The translations under genes were made by a program, and so were the position numbers. The notes below the pieces were generated by a model. The model made no database searches. It was not told the DNA's origin and worked only from the letters and a program-made list of their open reading frames with translations. A stretch of 7,215 bases of DNA from CANLBN01 sp047629215 (lineage in GTDB: Bacteria > Pseudomonadota > Gammaproteobacteria > Pseudomonadales > Cellvibrionaceae): positions 1 to 7,215 of the forward strand of contig JBLHWO010000192.1 of the NCBI GenBank assembly GCA_047629215.1, given 5' to 3'. Shown in pieces: positions 1-6,701 of this stretch (positions are counted from its first letter, which is position 1; each line of letters starts with the position of its first letter).

Positions 1-31
1 ACTCTTCATCCATACAGAAAAGGAATTTCTT

Positions 32-1040
32 ATGACGTCAGCACGCGCCCAACACATATCCCTTGCCGATACGCCTTACTACCACATTATGTCTCGATGT
101 GTACGCCGCTCTTATTTATGCGGCACCGATAAGCTGACAGGGCAATGCGACGAGCACCGCAGACAATGGATCGAAGACCGCATTCGGTTGCTCTCAAGGG
201 TATTCTCCATTGAAATTTGCAGTTATGCGGTAATGAGTAACCACCACCACATGGTCGTGAAAATAGATCTGGCAAGTACCGAAAACTGGAGTTTTGACGA
301 AGTTATTCAGCGTTGGCTTTGTCTTCACAAGGGGCCCTTCCTTATTCAAAAGTATCAAAAAGGTGACCCTATCGAAGTAGCGGAAATGAACGTACTAACG
401 CGCATTGTTGATGACTGGCGCGTGCGTTTGGCAAGCGTTAGCGAATTTATGCACCAATTAAATCAAGTAATCGCCAGACAGGCCAACATTGAAGAGAATT
501 GCACAGGCCGCTTCTGGGGCAGGAATCTGCTCCTGCAATTCCGGCATTTCCCACATCCATGCAGGTCAGGGCCGATTCAAATCCCAGCCATTGCTGACCG
601 AAGAAGCCCTACTCACGGCGATGGCCTACGTTGACTTAAATCCTATTCGTGCAAAAATGGCCAATACCCCCGAACAGTCTCTACACACCAGCATCAAAGA
701 ACGCATTAAACCAAGCTTTAGTTTAGCCAGTGCGTTGGTAAACAATCCTGATTGCAACCCACACTATATTCAACGCTTTTCAGTTAAGCCGCTTGCGGCT
801 CTCGAAGGCAATGTGAAATATCACAACCAAAACGGTGTATTATTCAGCCACAAAGATTACCTTACCCTTGTCGATACCACCGGCCGAATCCAGCGCCAAG
901 ACAAGCGCGGCTTTATCCCCAAGACATTCCTGCCAATATTACAACGCCTTAATATTGATGCTGACGAATGGATTGAAAACACGCAGAAATTTGAAACGAT
1001 TTTTTATAAAAAATTCAATTACCCACGTAAAACAGCGTAA
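32..1040 (+). pseudogene. REP-associated tyrosine transposase (RAYT / IS200-like, Y1_Tnp), interrupted and frameshifted
   Basis: The first half, read from ATG 32, carries the N-terminal signature of the IS200-like/RAYT family: TPYYHIMSRCVRR at residues 14-26, EHRRQWIEDR at 41-50, and the HUH metal-binding motif as NHHHMVV at 70-76. The second half, in another frame from 567, carries GRFKSQPLL and AYVDLNPIRAKMA, the conserved C-terminal part. Relatives read FW-(E or Q)-GRFKSQ without a break; here 49 extra nt lie between W (515-517) and the Q/G codons (567-572) and shift the frame. Removing them gives about 319 residues, the usual family length. An AGGA ribosome-binding site at 21-24 sits 7 nt before the ATG. 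I cannot assign the catalytic tyrosine with certainty; the LNQ-x-IAR position that I recall as sometimes Tyr in relatives is Val here. Without recoding, only a 200-residue truncated product is made, lacking the C-terminal domain. Enzymes of this family act on single-stranded palindromic repeats. Confidence 0.88.
518..566. repeat. 49-nt palindromic insertion inside the transposase gene
   Basis: This block is absent from the expected family protein: the flanking codons TGG (515-517) and CAG-GGC-CGA (567-575) join to give the conserved W-Q-G-R-F. It holds overlapping inverted repeats: GCAGGA (519-524) with TCCTGC (531-536), GGAAT (522-526) with ATTCC (538-542), and CCTGCA (532-537) with TGCAGG (560-565). 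These can form alternative hairpins, as REP-like elements do. Exact ends are ambiguous by a few bases, and no clear target duplication is visible. No second copy was found in this window. Its identity as a REP-like element is inference from size and symmetry. Confidence 0.6.
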
Positions 1041-1092
1041 CGGCTTCCGGAAAAAAACTCGCTTGTTGTAGATTCTCAATAGCAGTGCTCGC

Positions 1093-1118
1093 TCGCCTAA
1101 ATTTTGTATTTTAGGTGA
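1093..1118. repeat. AT-rich stem-loop between convergent genes
   Basis: TCGCCTAAA (1093-1101) pairs with TTTAGGTGA (1110-1118), nine pairs with one G-T, around an 8-nt loop. It lies between the 3' end of the transposase (+) and the 3' end of the minus-strand toxin-antitoxin operon. That is where a bidirectional terminator would be expected, but neither side carries a proper T-run. It could also be the right-hand palindrome of the transposon-like unit. Confidence 0.35.
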
Positions 1119-1230
1119 TCTATCCGCTCTTTTCGGTACTTTCTCTATATTTTTGAAGAATGAAGTGAATGGTTAAAAATTCAGCTTGGTCTTTGCGACA
1201 GTTTTTTATTGGTGGGTGTCCTCAGTGTTT

Positions 1231-1362
1231 TCACCAGTCAACGCCAGATACATGCATCCAATTCACAATATCATCATCGAGTTCAAAGTCTTTTACGGCT
1301 TCATGAATCATCTTTGCAAACTCAACTGCTTTAGGGTCGATACCTACCAAGCTTGTTTTCAT
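1231..1362 (-). CDS. Small acidic protein of unknown function, third ORF of the toxin-antitoxin operon
   Basis: A 43-codon ORF runs from ATG at 1362-1360 to TGA at 1233-1231. It begins 17 nt after the antitoxin stop, in the same orientation. The product starts MKTSLVGIDPKAVEFAKMIH and ends VNWMHVSGVDW. It has nine Asp/Glu against four Lys, a likely amphipathic helix around residues 11-28, and a triple-Asp stretch at 29-31. There is no signal peptide or membrane segment. A weak GGA lies about 11 nt before the ATG. I do not recognise a family. The spacing, direction and protein-like composition suggest a cotranscribed gene, but it could be the remnant of a longer one. A role as accessory factor or second antitoxin is only a guess. 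Confidence 0.45.
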   Translation of the reverse strand: MKTSLVGIDPKAVEFAKMIHEAVKDFELDDDIVNWMHVSGVDW

Positions 1363-1379
1363 TCTTAAAATATTCCAAT

Positions 1380-1688
1380 CTACCTTACAGATCTAACATT
1401 CATTGTTAATGTATGATTTTCATATCGTGGCTGAAAGCGAAAGCCTATTCTATATAAACACGTCATTAACAAATCGATAGAGAACTTTTCAATTTTCCCG
1501 TTTTTCAAATCACTTACTCTCGGCTGAGTAAGCCCAAGGGCTTCAGCAGCCTCTTTTTGTGACCAATTCTTATCGTCAATAATATCTCTGAGGGAGATCA
1601 TTAAATCACCCCGAGTTTGCAGTTCTGAAGCCTCTTCTGGCGAATCTGATATTGCTTCAAAAATGTTGTCAAATTTAATGGAAGTCAT
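1380..1688 (-). CDS. XRE-family helix-turn-helix antitoxin (HigA-like, COG5606 type)
   Basis: The 102-residue protein has a helix-turn-helix at about residues 41-66 (NWSQKEAAEALGLTQPRVSDLKNG), with the Q-x-x-AA...LGLTQ-x-x-VSxLxxG pattern of XRE-type DNA binders. The C-terminal part (68-90, ending RIGFRFQPRY) matches the short single-domain antitoxins that partner Gp49-like toxins. Full length is normal for the group. A GAGG ribosome-binding site (1698-1701) lies 9 nt before the ATG. In such pairs the antitoxin binds and neutralises the toxin and represses the operon. The toxin gene lies upstream (toxin-first order, as in higBA), with a 74-nt spacer that has its own apparent promoter and operator. 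No lesion is visible. Confidence 0.88.
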   Translation of the reverse strand: MTSIKFDNIFEAISDSPEEASELQTRGDLMISLRDIIDDKNWSQKEAAEALGLTQPRVSDLKNGKIEKFSIDLLMTCLYRIGFRFQPRYENHTLTMNVRSVR

Positions 1689-1719
1689 TGTTTTATACCT
1701 CTAATACACTACGAGTCAC

Positions 1720-1748
1720 AACATATCAATACTGATATAAACATGCAA
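1720..1748 (-). promoter_or_regulatory. Candidate internal promoter for the antitoxin
   Basis: On the minus strand, TTGCAT (1748-1743) and TATGTT (1725-1720) are separated by 17 nt and lie about 30 nt upstream of the antitoxin ATG. Both hexamers match sigma-70 consensus at four or more positions. A separate antitoxin promoter would let the antitoxin be made in excess of the toxin. Inferred from sequence alone. Confidence 0.45.
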
Positions 1749-1758
1749 GTGTTGATAT
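1723..1758. promoter_or_regulatory. Inverted-repeat operator in the toxin-antitoxin spacer
   Basis: ATATCA (1723-1728) and TGATAT (1733-1738) form a perfect 6-bp inverted repeat with a 4-nt spacer. A third half-site TTGATAT (1752-1758) lies 13 nt further on; ATATCAATAC (1723-1732) and GTGTTGATAT (1749-1758) are inverted with a single mismatch. The sites overlap the -10 and flank the -35 of the candidate antitoxin promoter. This is the arrangement expected for autorepression by the XRE antitoxin. Confidence 0.55.
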
Positions 1759-1762
1759 ATTC

Positions 1763-2098
1763 TTATTTGGCATCTACAAGCATTTGCTTATAACGCTTTT
1801 TAGCCGTATCCATTGCTTTGCGGTCCACACCGTTGGTTGTTTTAGTAAAAGAGTGAAGGATATAGACATACTCTGCTAACTTAGCCACATAGATTGTCCT
1901 ATAAGCTGGCCGGCCATTCTCAATTAATTCCATAGCGCCAATACCTACGCTTTCATTTAAGTATTTGAATTTGGAGAAAGGCGCTTTACCTTCGCATACA
2001 GAATGCAGGTCTAATGCAAAACGTTTTTGAATATTGTCGGGCAAAGCTTTAAATTCTTTCAGTGATTGCTTATTAACAAACCTAAACTCTTTTGCCAT
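1763..2098 (-). CDS. Type II toxin, phage Gp49-like / HigB (RelE/ParE superfamily)
   Basis: The 111-residue protein matches the Gp49-like family (PF05973) along its length: an N-terminal KEFRFVNKQSLKEFKALP segment, the central GAMELIENGRPAYRTIYVA (residues 54-72), then EYVYILHSFTKTTNGVDRKAM (76-96) and a basic C-terminal helix AKKRYKQM. Such proteins are usually ribosome-dependent mRNA interferases; the conserved Arg and Lys residues at 63, 67 and 86 fit that role. It is the first gene of a toxin-antitoxin pair, followed after 74 nt by the XRE antitoxin. Only a weak purine stretch precedes the ATG, so poor translation initiation may keep toxin levels low. No lesion is seen and the gene is probably functional. 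Confidence 0.88.
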   Translation of the reverse strand: MAKEFRFVNKQSLKEFKALPDNIQKRFALDLHSVCEGKAPFSKFKYLNESVGIGAMELIENGRPAYRTIYVAKLAEYVYILHSFTKTTNGVDRKAMDTAKKRYKQMLVDAK

Positions 2099-2146
2099 AA
2101 TTTATCGTTTCTTTTGTTTTTTGATGCGGTTAAATTAGTTGTGCCA

Positions 2147-2209
2147 CTGAAAACGAATTGAAGTCTTTTGCTCAATTCGCCGTAGGGCGCGAAGGATCGC
2201 GCTTTTCAG
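2147..2209. repeat. Three-way-junction palindrome cluster between recombinase and toxin
   Basis: An outer stem CTGAAAA (2147-2153) with TTTTCAG (2203-2209) encloses two perfect hairpins: CGAATTG (2154-2160) with CAATTCG (2173-2179), loop 12 nt; and GCGCGA (2187-2192) with TCGCGC (2197-2202), loop AGGA. Each hairpin abuts the outer stem directly, so 20 of 20 stem pairs are Watson-Crick in 63 nt. On the + strand the GC hairpin followed by TTTT resembles an intrinsic terminator, though no + gene lies upstream. It could be a mobile palindromic repeat, a folded leader RNA for the toxin, or a recombination site. Confidence 0.6.
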
Positions 2210-2216
2210 CGTCTAT

Positions 2217-2230
2217 ACCCACGGATGGGT
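2217..2230. repeat. Small hairpin just beyond the recombinase stop
   Basis: ACCCA (2217-2221) pairs with TGGGT (2226-2230) around CGGA, two bases downstream of the recombinase stop codon on the minus strand. No T-run follows, so it is not a clear terminator. It extends the array of hairpins at 2147-2209. Confidence 0.35.
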
Positions 2231-2232
2231 GC

Positions 2233-3048
2233 TTATTTTAAAACGTCCGGTACTTTCACCCCTTTTAATATGTTTCCAGATGCCTTTTCAATACGGCTCA
2301 TCCAAGGCTCGATATACACTAGGGTCATATCAGGGCTTTCATGGTTTAAAACGTCCTGTATGGCTTCTAGGTCGCAACCCTTGCGATCTAACCATGTTGC
2401 TAGTGTTCTTCGCCCAGTGTGTGAGCTACCGCCCTCAATGCCAGCCCCTTTTATAATGCCTCTCATCATATTTTCTAAAGAGCTACATACGAGCGTTTCT
2501 TTGATTATCTCTCTGCCCTTGTCATCCGTTGCAGGATATTTTTTTACATTGTATGCAAACTTTCTCCATTCCTTTTTTTTCGATAAAAATAATGGGCTTT
2601 CTGGATTAGGGCCAAGATAATCGTCACTAAATGAACAAAGTATCTTTTCCTTTACCCGCTGCTTGAGCCATAATTCCAAGGCTGATCGTTGCTGTTTTGC
2701 AATGATGTAAACGACTCTGGATTTATTCGTTTTAGTGAATTTTGCTGGCAACTTAAGAGCCGGTTTAATTTCACCATTCTTATACAGAATATCTTTTACT
2801 CTGAGCTGGCCCACTTCGCCAATTCTCATACCTGAACCAAAAAGCATCATCGTTATAGCGACATTACGTCTACCAAACTGCCCCTGTGATGCTCGCCACA
2901 AAATATTGCTTAACTGGCTTGGCTTTTCGACTATCTGAGCTTGGCCGGAACCTACCTTATATAAAGCTTTAATTCTCTTTACTGGCCTTGATCTTAACGA
3001 CATATTAGCTCTAAAAGTGGGACGTATTCCAATGAAGTATAATGCCAT
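2233..3048 (-). CDS. Tyrosine recombinase / integrase
   Basis: The 271-residue protein carries the full tyrosine-recombinase catalytic set: Arg75 in GSGMRIGEVGQL, a Lys-rich beta-hairpin around 104-111, H210-x-x-R213 in SSHTGRRTLATWL, His236 in LNHESPDM, and the nucleophile Tyr245 in TLVYIEP. The catalytic domain covers about residues 40-255. A separate N-terminal core-binding domain seems short or absent, as in FimB-like enzymes. The annotated ATG is only 5 nt after the umuC stop and lacks a ribosome-binding site; Met16 (ATG at 3003-3001) is an equally plausible start. The gene is codirectional with the toxin-antitoxin pair downstream and probably serves to integrate the element containing them (inference). 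It could instead be a stand-alone recombinase. Confidence 0.85.
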   Translation of the reverse strand: MALYFIGIRPTFRANMSLRSRPVKRIKALYKVGSGQAQIVEKPSQLSNILWRASQGQFGRRNVAITMMLFGSGMRIGEVGQLRVKDILYKNGEIKPALKLPAKFTKTNKSRVVYIIAKQQRSALELWLKQRVKEKILCSFSDDYLGPNPESPLFLSKKKEWRKFAYNVKKYPATDDKGREIIKETLVCSSLENMMRGIIKGAGIEGGSSHTGRRTLATWLDRKGCDLEAIQDVLNHESPDMTLVYIEPWMSRIEKASGNILKGVKVPDVLK

Positions 3049-3052
3049 GCTG

Positions 3053-3058
3053 ATTATA
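3053..3058 (-). promoter_or_regulatory. Possible -10 box for the recombinase
   Basis: A perfect TATAAT on the minus strand overlaps the umuC stop codon and lies 4 nt before the first recombinase ATG. No good -35 is seen at 16-18 nt. If used, transcription would begin near that ATG and translation would more likely start at Met16. Confidence 0.25.
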
Positions 3059-4354
3059 GGGGAAAATCTAGTATTTTCGGGGGTTTATTGAAATGTAAAA
3101 CTAGCACCGCACCACGGGGATGTCTGACCACTGCGTCAAATAATTTGGTGATAAAAAGTCGCGCTTCATTTGCCATTTGCCATTCGCCATCGACCTGTCG
3201 TTCCGTTCTAACCGTGGCTCGACCATAACGCTGATTGATTTCGTCTATGACATCATTGAGCGAATTATTGTGTTCAACGCGTGCGTACAAGTGGCCTTGC
3301 TCTACCCTCTTCTCTCGTATTTTAGATAAGGACACCCCTGCCTTTGCATACAACAGCGATGGTTTGTAAAGAGCATCAATAAGTCGAACCGCCATCGATG
3401 AAAATAATCGAGGATCATCAACAGGAGGATCAAACACCCAATGCGCAACAGGGCTATAATACAGTTACTTTTTATCGTGGCGGCTCGTTTGTATCCACAC
3501 CGACAACAACCCTGACACGCTATTTTGCTTGCGTAATTTTTCACAGGCGCGTGTAGCATAAATCGAGACTGCGCTCTTTAATTCAGCGATGCCCTCTACT
3601 TTTTTACCAAACGATTTTGAACTAACAATTTCTTTCTTATCCGGTGATTCGGTTTCAAACGCAATACAGGGAATACCGTTTAGCTCACTAACGTTACGTG
3701 CCAACACCACAGCCCCACGTCTCTTGCTTGTGATTGTGATAACGCCGCAAGCGCTGCTGCGGTTGTCACGTTAATAGCGGCTAATCGCTTTCCAATACCA
3801 CTTCCTATTCCCCATATGTCTGTAACGGGTACACGATCACACAGCCACTGCCATTTGTGAGGTGAATCAAGCAAACAGACACCGTTCAACGCGGCGTAAT
3901 GTTTAGACGCTTTGTTGGCAAGCTTGGCCAGTGTTTTTGTTGGTGCGATGCCCACGCCCATGGGTATGCGTTGTTCTCGCCAACCACGAGCGCGTAGATG
4001 CAAACCCAATGCTTTTAACGCGGTGATACCGGACACATCGAGAAAAGCCTCATCGATGCTATACACCTCCATTAATGGCGCTTCCTGAGAAAGTATGGCC
4101 ATAATGCGCTGACTCACCAAACCATACAGCGTGTAATTCGAACTAAACACCGTCGCGTTATTCTGTTGGATTAACGTTTTTTGCTGAAAGTATGGCATGA
4201 ATTTTTTAACGCCTACGGCCATCGCTTCGCGAGTACAGGCCACCACACAACCGTCATTATTGCTGAGCACTGCAACACGTCGATTGACAATGTCAGGACG
4301 AAAAATCAATTCAACGGAGGCATAAAACTTTTCCATATCGTATAGCGCAATCAT
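3054..4354 (-). pseudogene. umuC: umuC remnant (Y-family DNA polymerase V catalytic subunit), frameshift plus nonsense
   Basis: The N-terminal part shows the polymerase palm and fingers: IALYDMEKFYAS with the metal-binding Asp and steric-gate Tyr, VAVLSNNDGCVVA, and the catalytic YSIDEAFLD. A helix-hairpin-helix (DIWGIGSGIGKRL) follows. Near 3713-3720 the frame changes: RDVG continues in the next frame as AVVLARNVSELNGIPC, as if one G were lost from a run of five (four remain). Translation in that frame continues through the little finger to a TAA at 3465-3467, then resumes in the same frame as LYYSPVAHW and a DUF4113-like C-terminus (YAKAGVSL, INQRYGRATV, WQM). The family's usual SPRYTT ending is missing and a different tail runs to TAA 3054. 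The start chosen is ATG 4354, which overlaps the umuD TGA as ATGA. Intact UmuC with UmuD'2 performs SOS translesion synthesis; this copy cannot be full length. Confidence 0.88.
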
Positions 4355-4653
4355 TGGGGATTGATCGCCCATGTCACAACGCCTTGTAGCATTACGTCCA
4401 TATCCTCAGTAATCAAAATAGGCTGGAAGTCGGCGTTAGCCGATAAGAGCCTATGATTTTTTTTGTCCAACGTTTTACAGGTCAATTCACCCCCGATGGC
4501 CGCAATAACCGTTGCTCCATCCACATAGGGCTTGGAACGATCAACCGCGAGAATCGCCCCATCGAGAATTCCCTTGTCACGCATGGAATCCCCGCAGGCC
4601 TTGACAAAATAGGTGCTGCTAGGACTATCGACAAGCAACTCGCTAATCGTCAA
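4351..4653 (-). pseudogene. umuD: umuD remnant, 5'-truncated (LexA/UmuD S24 peptidase fold)
   Basis: The readable 100 residues align with the C-terminal part of UmuD from STYFVKACGDSM onward. The catalytic dyad is present, Ser23 (CGDSM) and Lys60 (ELTCK), 37 residues apart as in E. coli (Ser60/Lys97). About 37 N-terminal residues are missing, including the self-cleavage site and the start of the mature UmuD'. The only start in frame is TTG at 4653, and a TAA lies two codons before it, so the gene is cut rather than mis-started. No LexA box is visible upstream. Its TGA overlaps the umuC ATG, preserving translational coupling. It could in principle make an already shortened UmuD'-like protein, but it has no recognisable ribosome-binding site, so a remnant is more likely. 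Confidence 0.82.
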
Positions 4654-4671
4654 TATTTAAGGGACAGCTCA

Positions 4672-4693
4672 CCCCGACTATGCCTTAGCGGGG
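4672..4693. repeat. Stem-loop between receptor remnant and umuD remnant
   Basis: CCCCG-(A)-CTA (4672-4680) pairs with TAGCGGGG (4686-4693), eight pairs with one bulged A and a 5-nt loop. No T-run lies on either side, so it is not a typical terminator. It sits about 20 nt from where umuD homology begins and may mark the junction that truncated it. Confidence 0.4.
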
Positions 4694-4811
4694 ATCGATG
4701 TCAAACTGTGCTCATAAAAGCAACTATTAAGACGTATAGACAAGATTTACATTTTAAAAACGGAGCGCGCGCACTAAGCGGTGTACCTGGCTGTACCCAC
4801 GTATCCGCAAA

Positions 4812-6701
4812 TTAGTTAACATAATAGTCTTCGTCAAACAGGTTATCTACGTCAAGACGCAAGGTAATATCATTCGTCACATCATAGCTTGTAAATAGTC
4901 GAGTAGTGGTATAACTCGGCAGCTCAAAATCGGCACCAAAGAAACCATTCCTTTTACCAACATAAAGCACGCCACCACCGAAGTCGAAAGAATTTCCAAA
5001 CAGCTGTGTTTGTTTAACCAATTGAATATTCAATTGGTTTTCAGGAATATTTAATAGTGGGCTGCCCGCGGGTAAATTGAAACCGAAATTCGCATCAACA
5101 AAATCATTTTTAGTTTTAGCATCGACATAAGCATACGACACCCATAGACTTAAACCATCGGCAATTTCACCACTCACATCAATTTCAACGCCTCGACTTT
5201 CAGCTTCACCAATAGCCACAGCATCGAAATCCGTGCTGTTATTAACACCAGGAATATTCTCTTGCTTTACTTTAAAAACAGCTATGTTGCCCACAAGGCC
5301 GGCATCGTTCAGAATAAATTTAACACCTGCCTCAGTTGACGTAGACTGGTTTGGCTTGAAGCCTTTTCCGGTTACGCCATTACCACCAGAGAGCGGCCTA
5401 ACGTTTTCACCGTAAGTCGCATATAACGAAGCGGCGTTATTAAGTTTATAAACAAAACCTAGCTGCGGGCTTACCTTTGTTTTCGTTTGTTTGCTGATGG
5501 CAGATGAGCGTCGATTATTAAGCTCTTGCTCGTAGTCATCGTAACGCGCCCCTACCCGTACATCTAATTTCTCGGTCACGCTAATGTGATCTTGAATATA
5601 GATACCAACAGTCTCTTGCGTTTCTACTCTGTCAATCTGAGAAACTAAATTAAGTGAAGATGCTGGATAATTCCCGTATACGGGATTAAAAATGTTGCTA
5701 CTCTGATCAGTCGTTCTGTCTCGAAGCGCAACTTGATCATTCTCAAACTCATCCGCATCAATACCCATGATAAGACGATGCGACAATCCAGCTGTATCGA
5801 AGCTACCGCTAAGCTCAGTGCGAAATGCTTGGTAATTTGCATCATAATCACGATAACGGCTAAAGCGACCAAAATTGCCGCTTGCATCTGGATCACCAAA
5901 ACCATTTTCTGATGCAAGGCCTTTAAGCGAAGTATCACGATAGCTGAAACCAACTAATGCACTCCACTCATCATTCAACTCATGTCTGAATCCCAATTGA
6001 TGACCAAGCACTTCAGTTTCTATTGGACCATAACCGGGCTCACCTAGAAATTGGCCTGCAGGGATCAAACCAAGTTGATCATTAATCGCTACGACACCGC
6101 GATCAAAAGGAATTTCTTGCTCGCTATATTCAAGCTCATAATTGAACTCGGTCTGATCATTGACAAACCAAGTAACAGAAGGGTTTATGCCTTGCTTTTT
6201 CGTTTCTAAGGTATCCCTAAAACTTTTAGCGTCCTCATGAAAACCGACTATGCGAATAGCAACCGATTCAGACAAAGGCGACGTCCAATCCATGTCAGCA
6301 CGGTAAGTGTTGAAGCTACCTGCTGAAAGCTTGATTTCCCCCTCCTGCTTAAAGGTAGGGCGTTTAGTCACAAGATTAATGGTTCCACCCGGCTCACCGC
6401 GACCATACAACGCTGAGCGAGGGCCTTTTAATACTTCGACAGACTCAATACCAGAAAGGTCACGAGGACCTCCAAAACCACGGCCGGCGTTAAAGCCATT
6501 CACCAGAAAATTACTCGGCAGATTCTCGTCACCGACAAACCCTCGTAAAGCAAAGCTATTCCAGAGCCCGCAAAAATTATTTTGTCTCGCTACCGACGCA
6601 GACAAATCAAAACCTAGCAACCCCATCAGCCCCGCCAGAATCCTCACTATTCCCACCAAAGATAGACCCTGAGCTATGAGAGCTTGTACCAAAGCCACCA
6701 A
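4812..6701 (-). pseudogene. TonB-dependent siderophore receptor remnant, lesions at both ends
   Basis: Homology to outer-membrane TonB-dependent siderophore receptors is clear: the plug segment SFALRGF...IESVEVLKGPRSALYGRGEPGGTINLVTKRP (residues 49-115), then a 22-strand-type barrel with repeated aromatic strands and the C-terminal VDNLFDEDYYVN. Intact relatives run about 700 residues. Here the signal peptide, TonB box and early plug (roughly 90-100 residues) are missing: receptor sequence starts near residue 34 (about 6602), and the first 33 residues (TTG start) are an out-of-frame reading of the neighbouring small ORF. At the other end TAA (4814-4812) stops it, yet the same frame continues as FADTWVQPGTPLSAR, exactly the expected tail, so the stop is a premature nonsense codon. 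The final beta-strand also looks degraded (LKCKS where an aromatic ending is expected). It cannot be exported or assembled as it stands. Confidence 0.9.

Noticed and set aside
1186..1368. 60-residue plus-strand ORF
   Set aside because: It is antisense to the better-supported 43-residue ORF, has Cys/Phe/His-rich composition and no ribosome-binding site.
2187..2206. Intrinsic terminator on the + strand (GC hairpin plus TTTT)
   Set aside because: No plus-strand gene lies upstream for more than 1 kb, the T-run is only four, and those Ts pair in the larger three-way structure.
2237..2354. Direct repeat TTTAAAACGTCC at about 2237 and 2343 as a possible att pair
   Set aside because: Both lie inside the recombinase coding sequence and encode the similar tetrapeptides DVLK and DVLN; 12 bp in AT-rich coding DNA is likely coincidence.
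4654..4800. LexA (SOS) box upstream of umuD
   Set aside because: No CTGT-N8-ACAG or close variant found on either strand.
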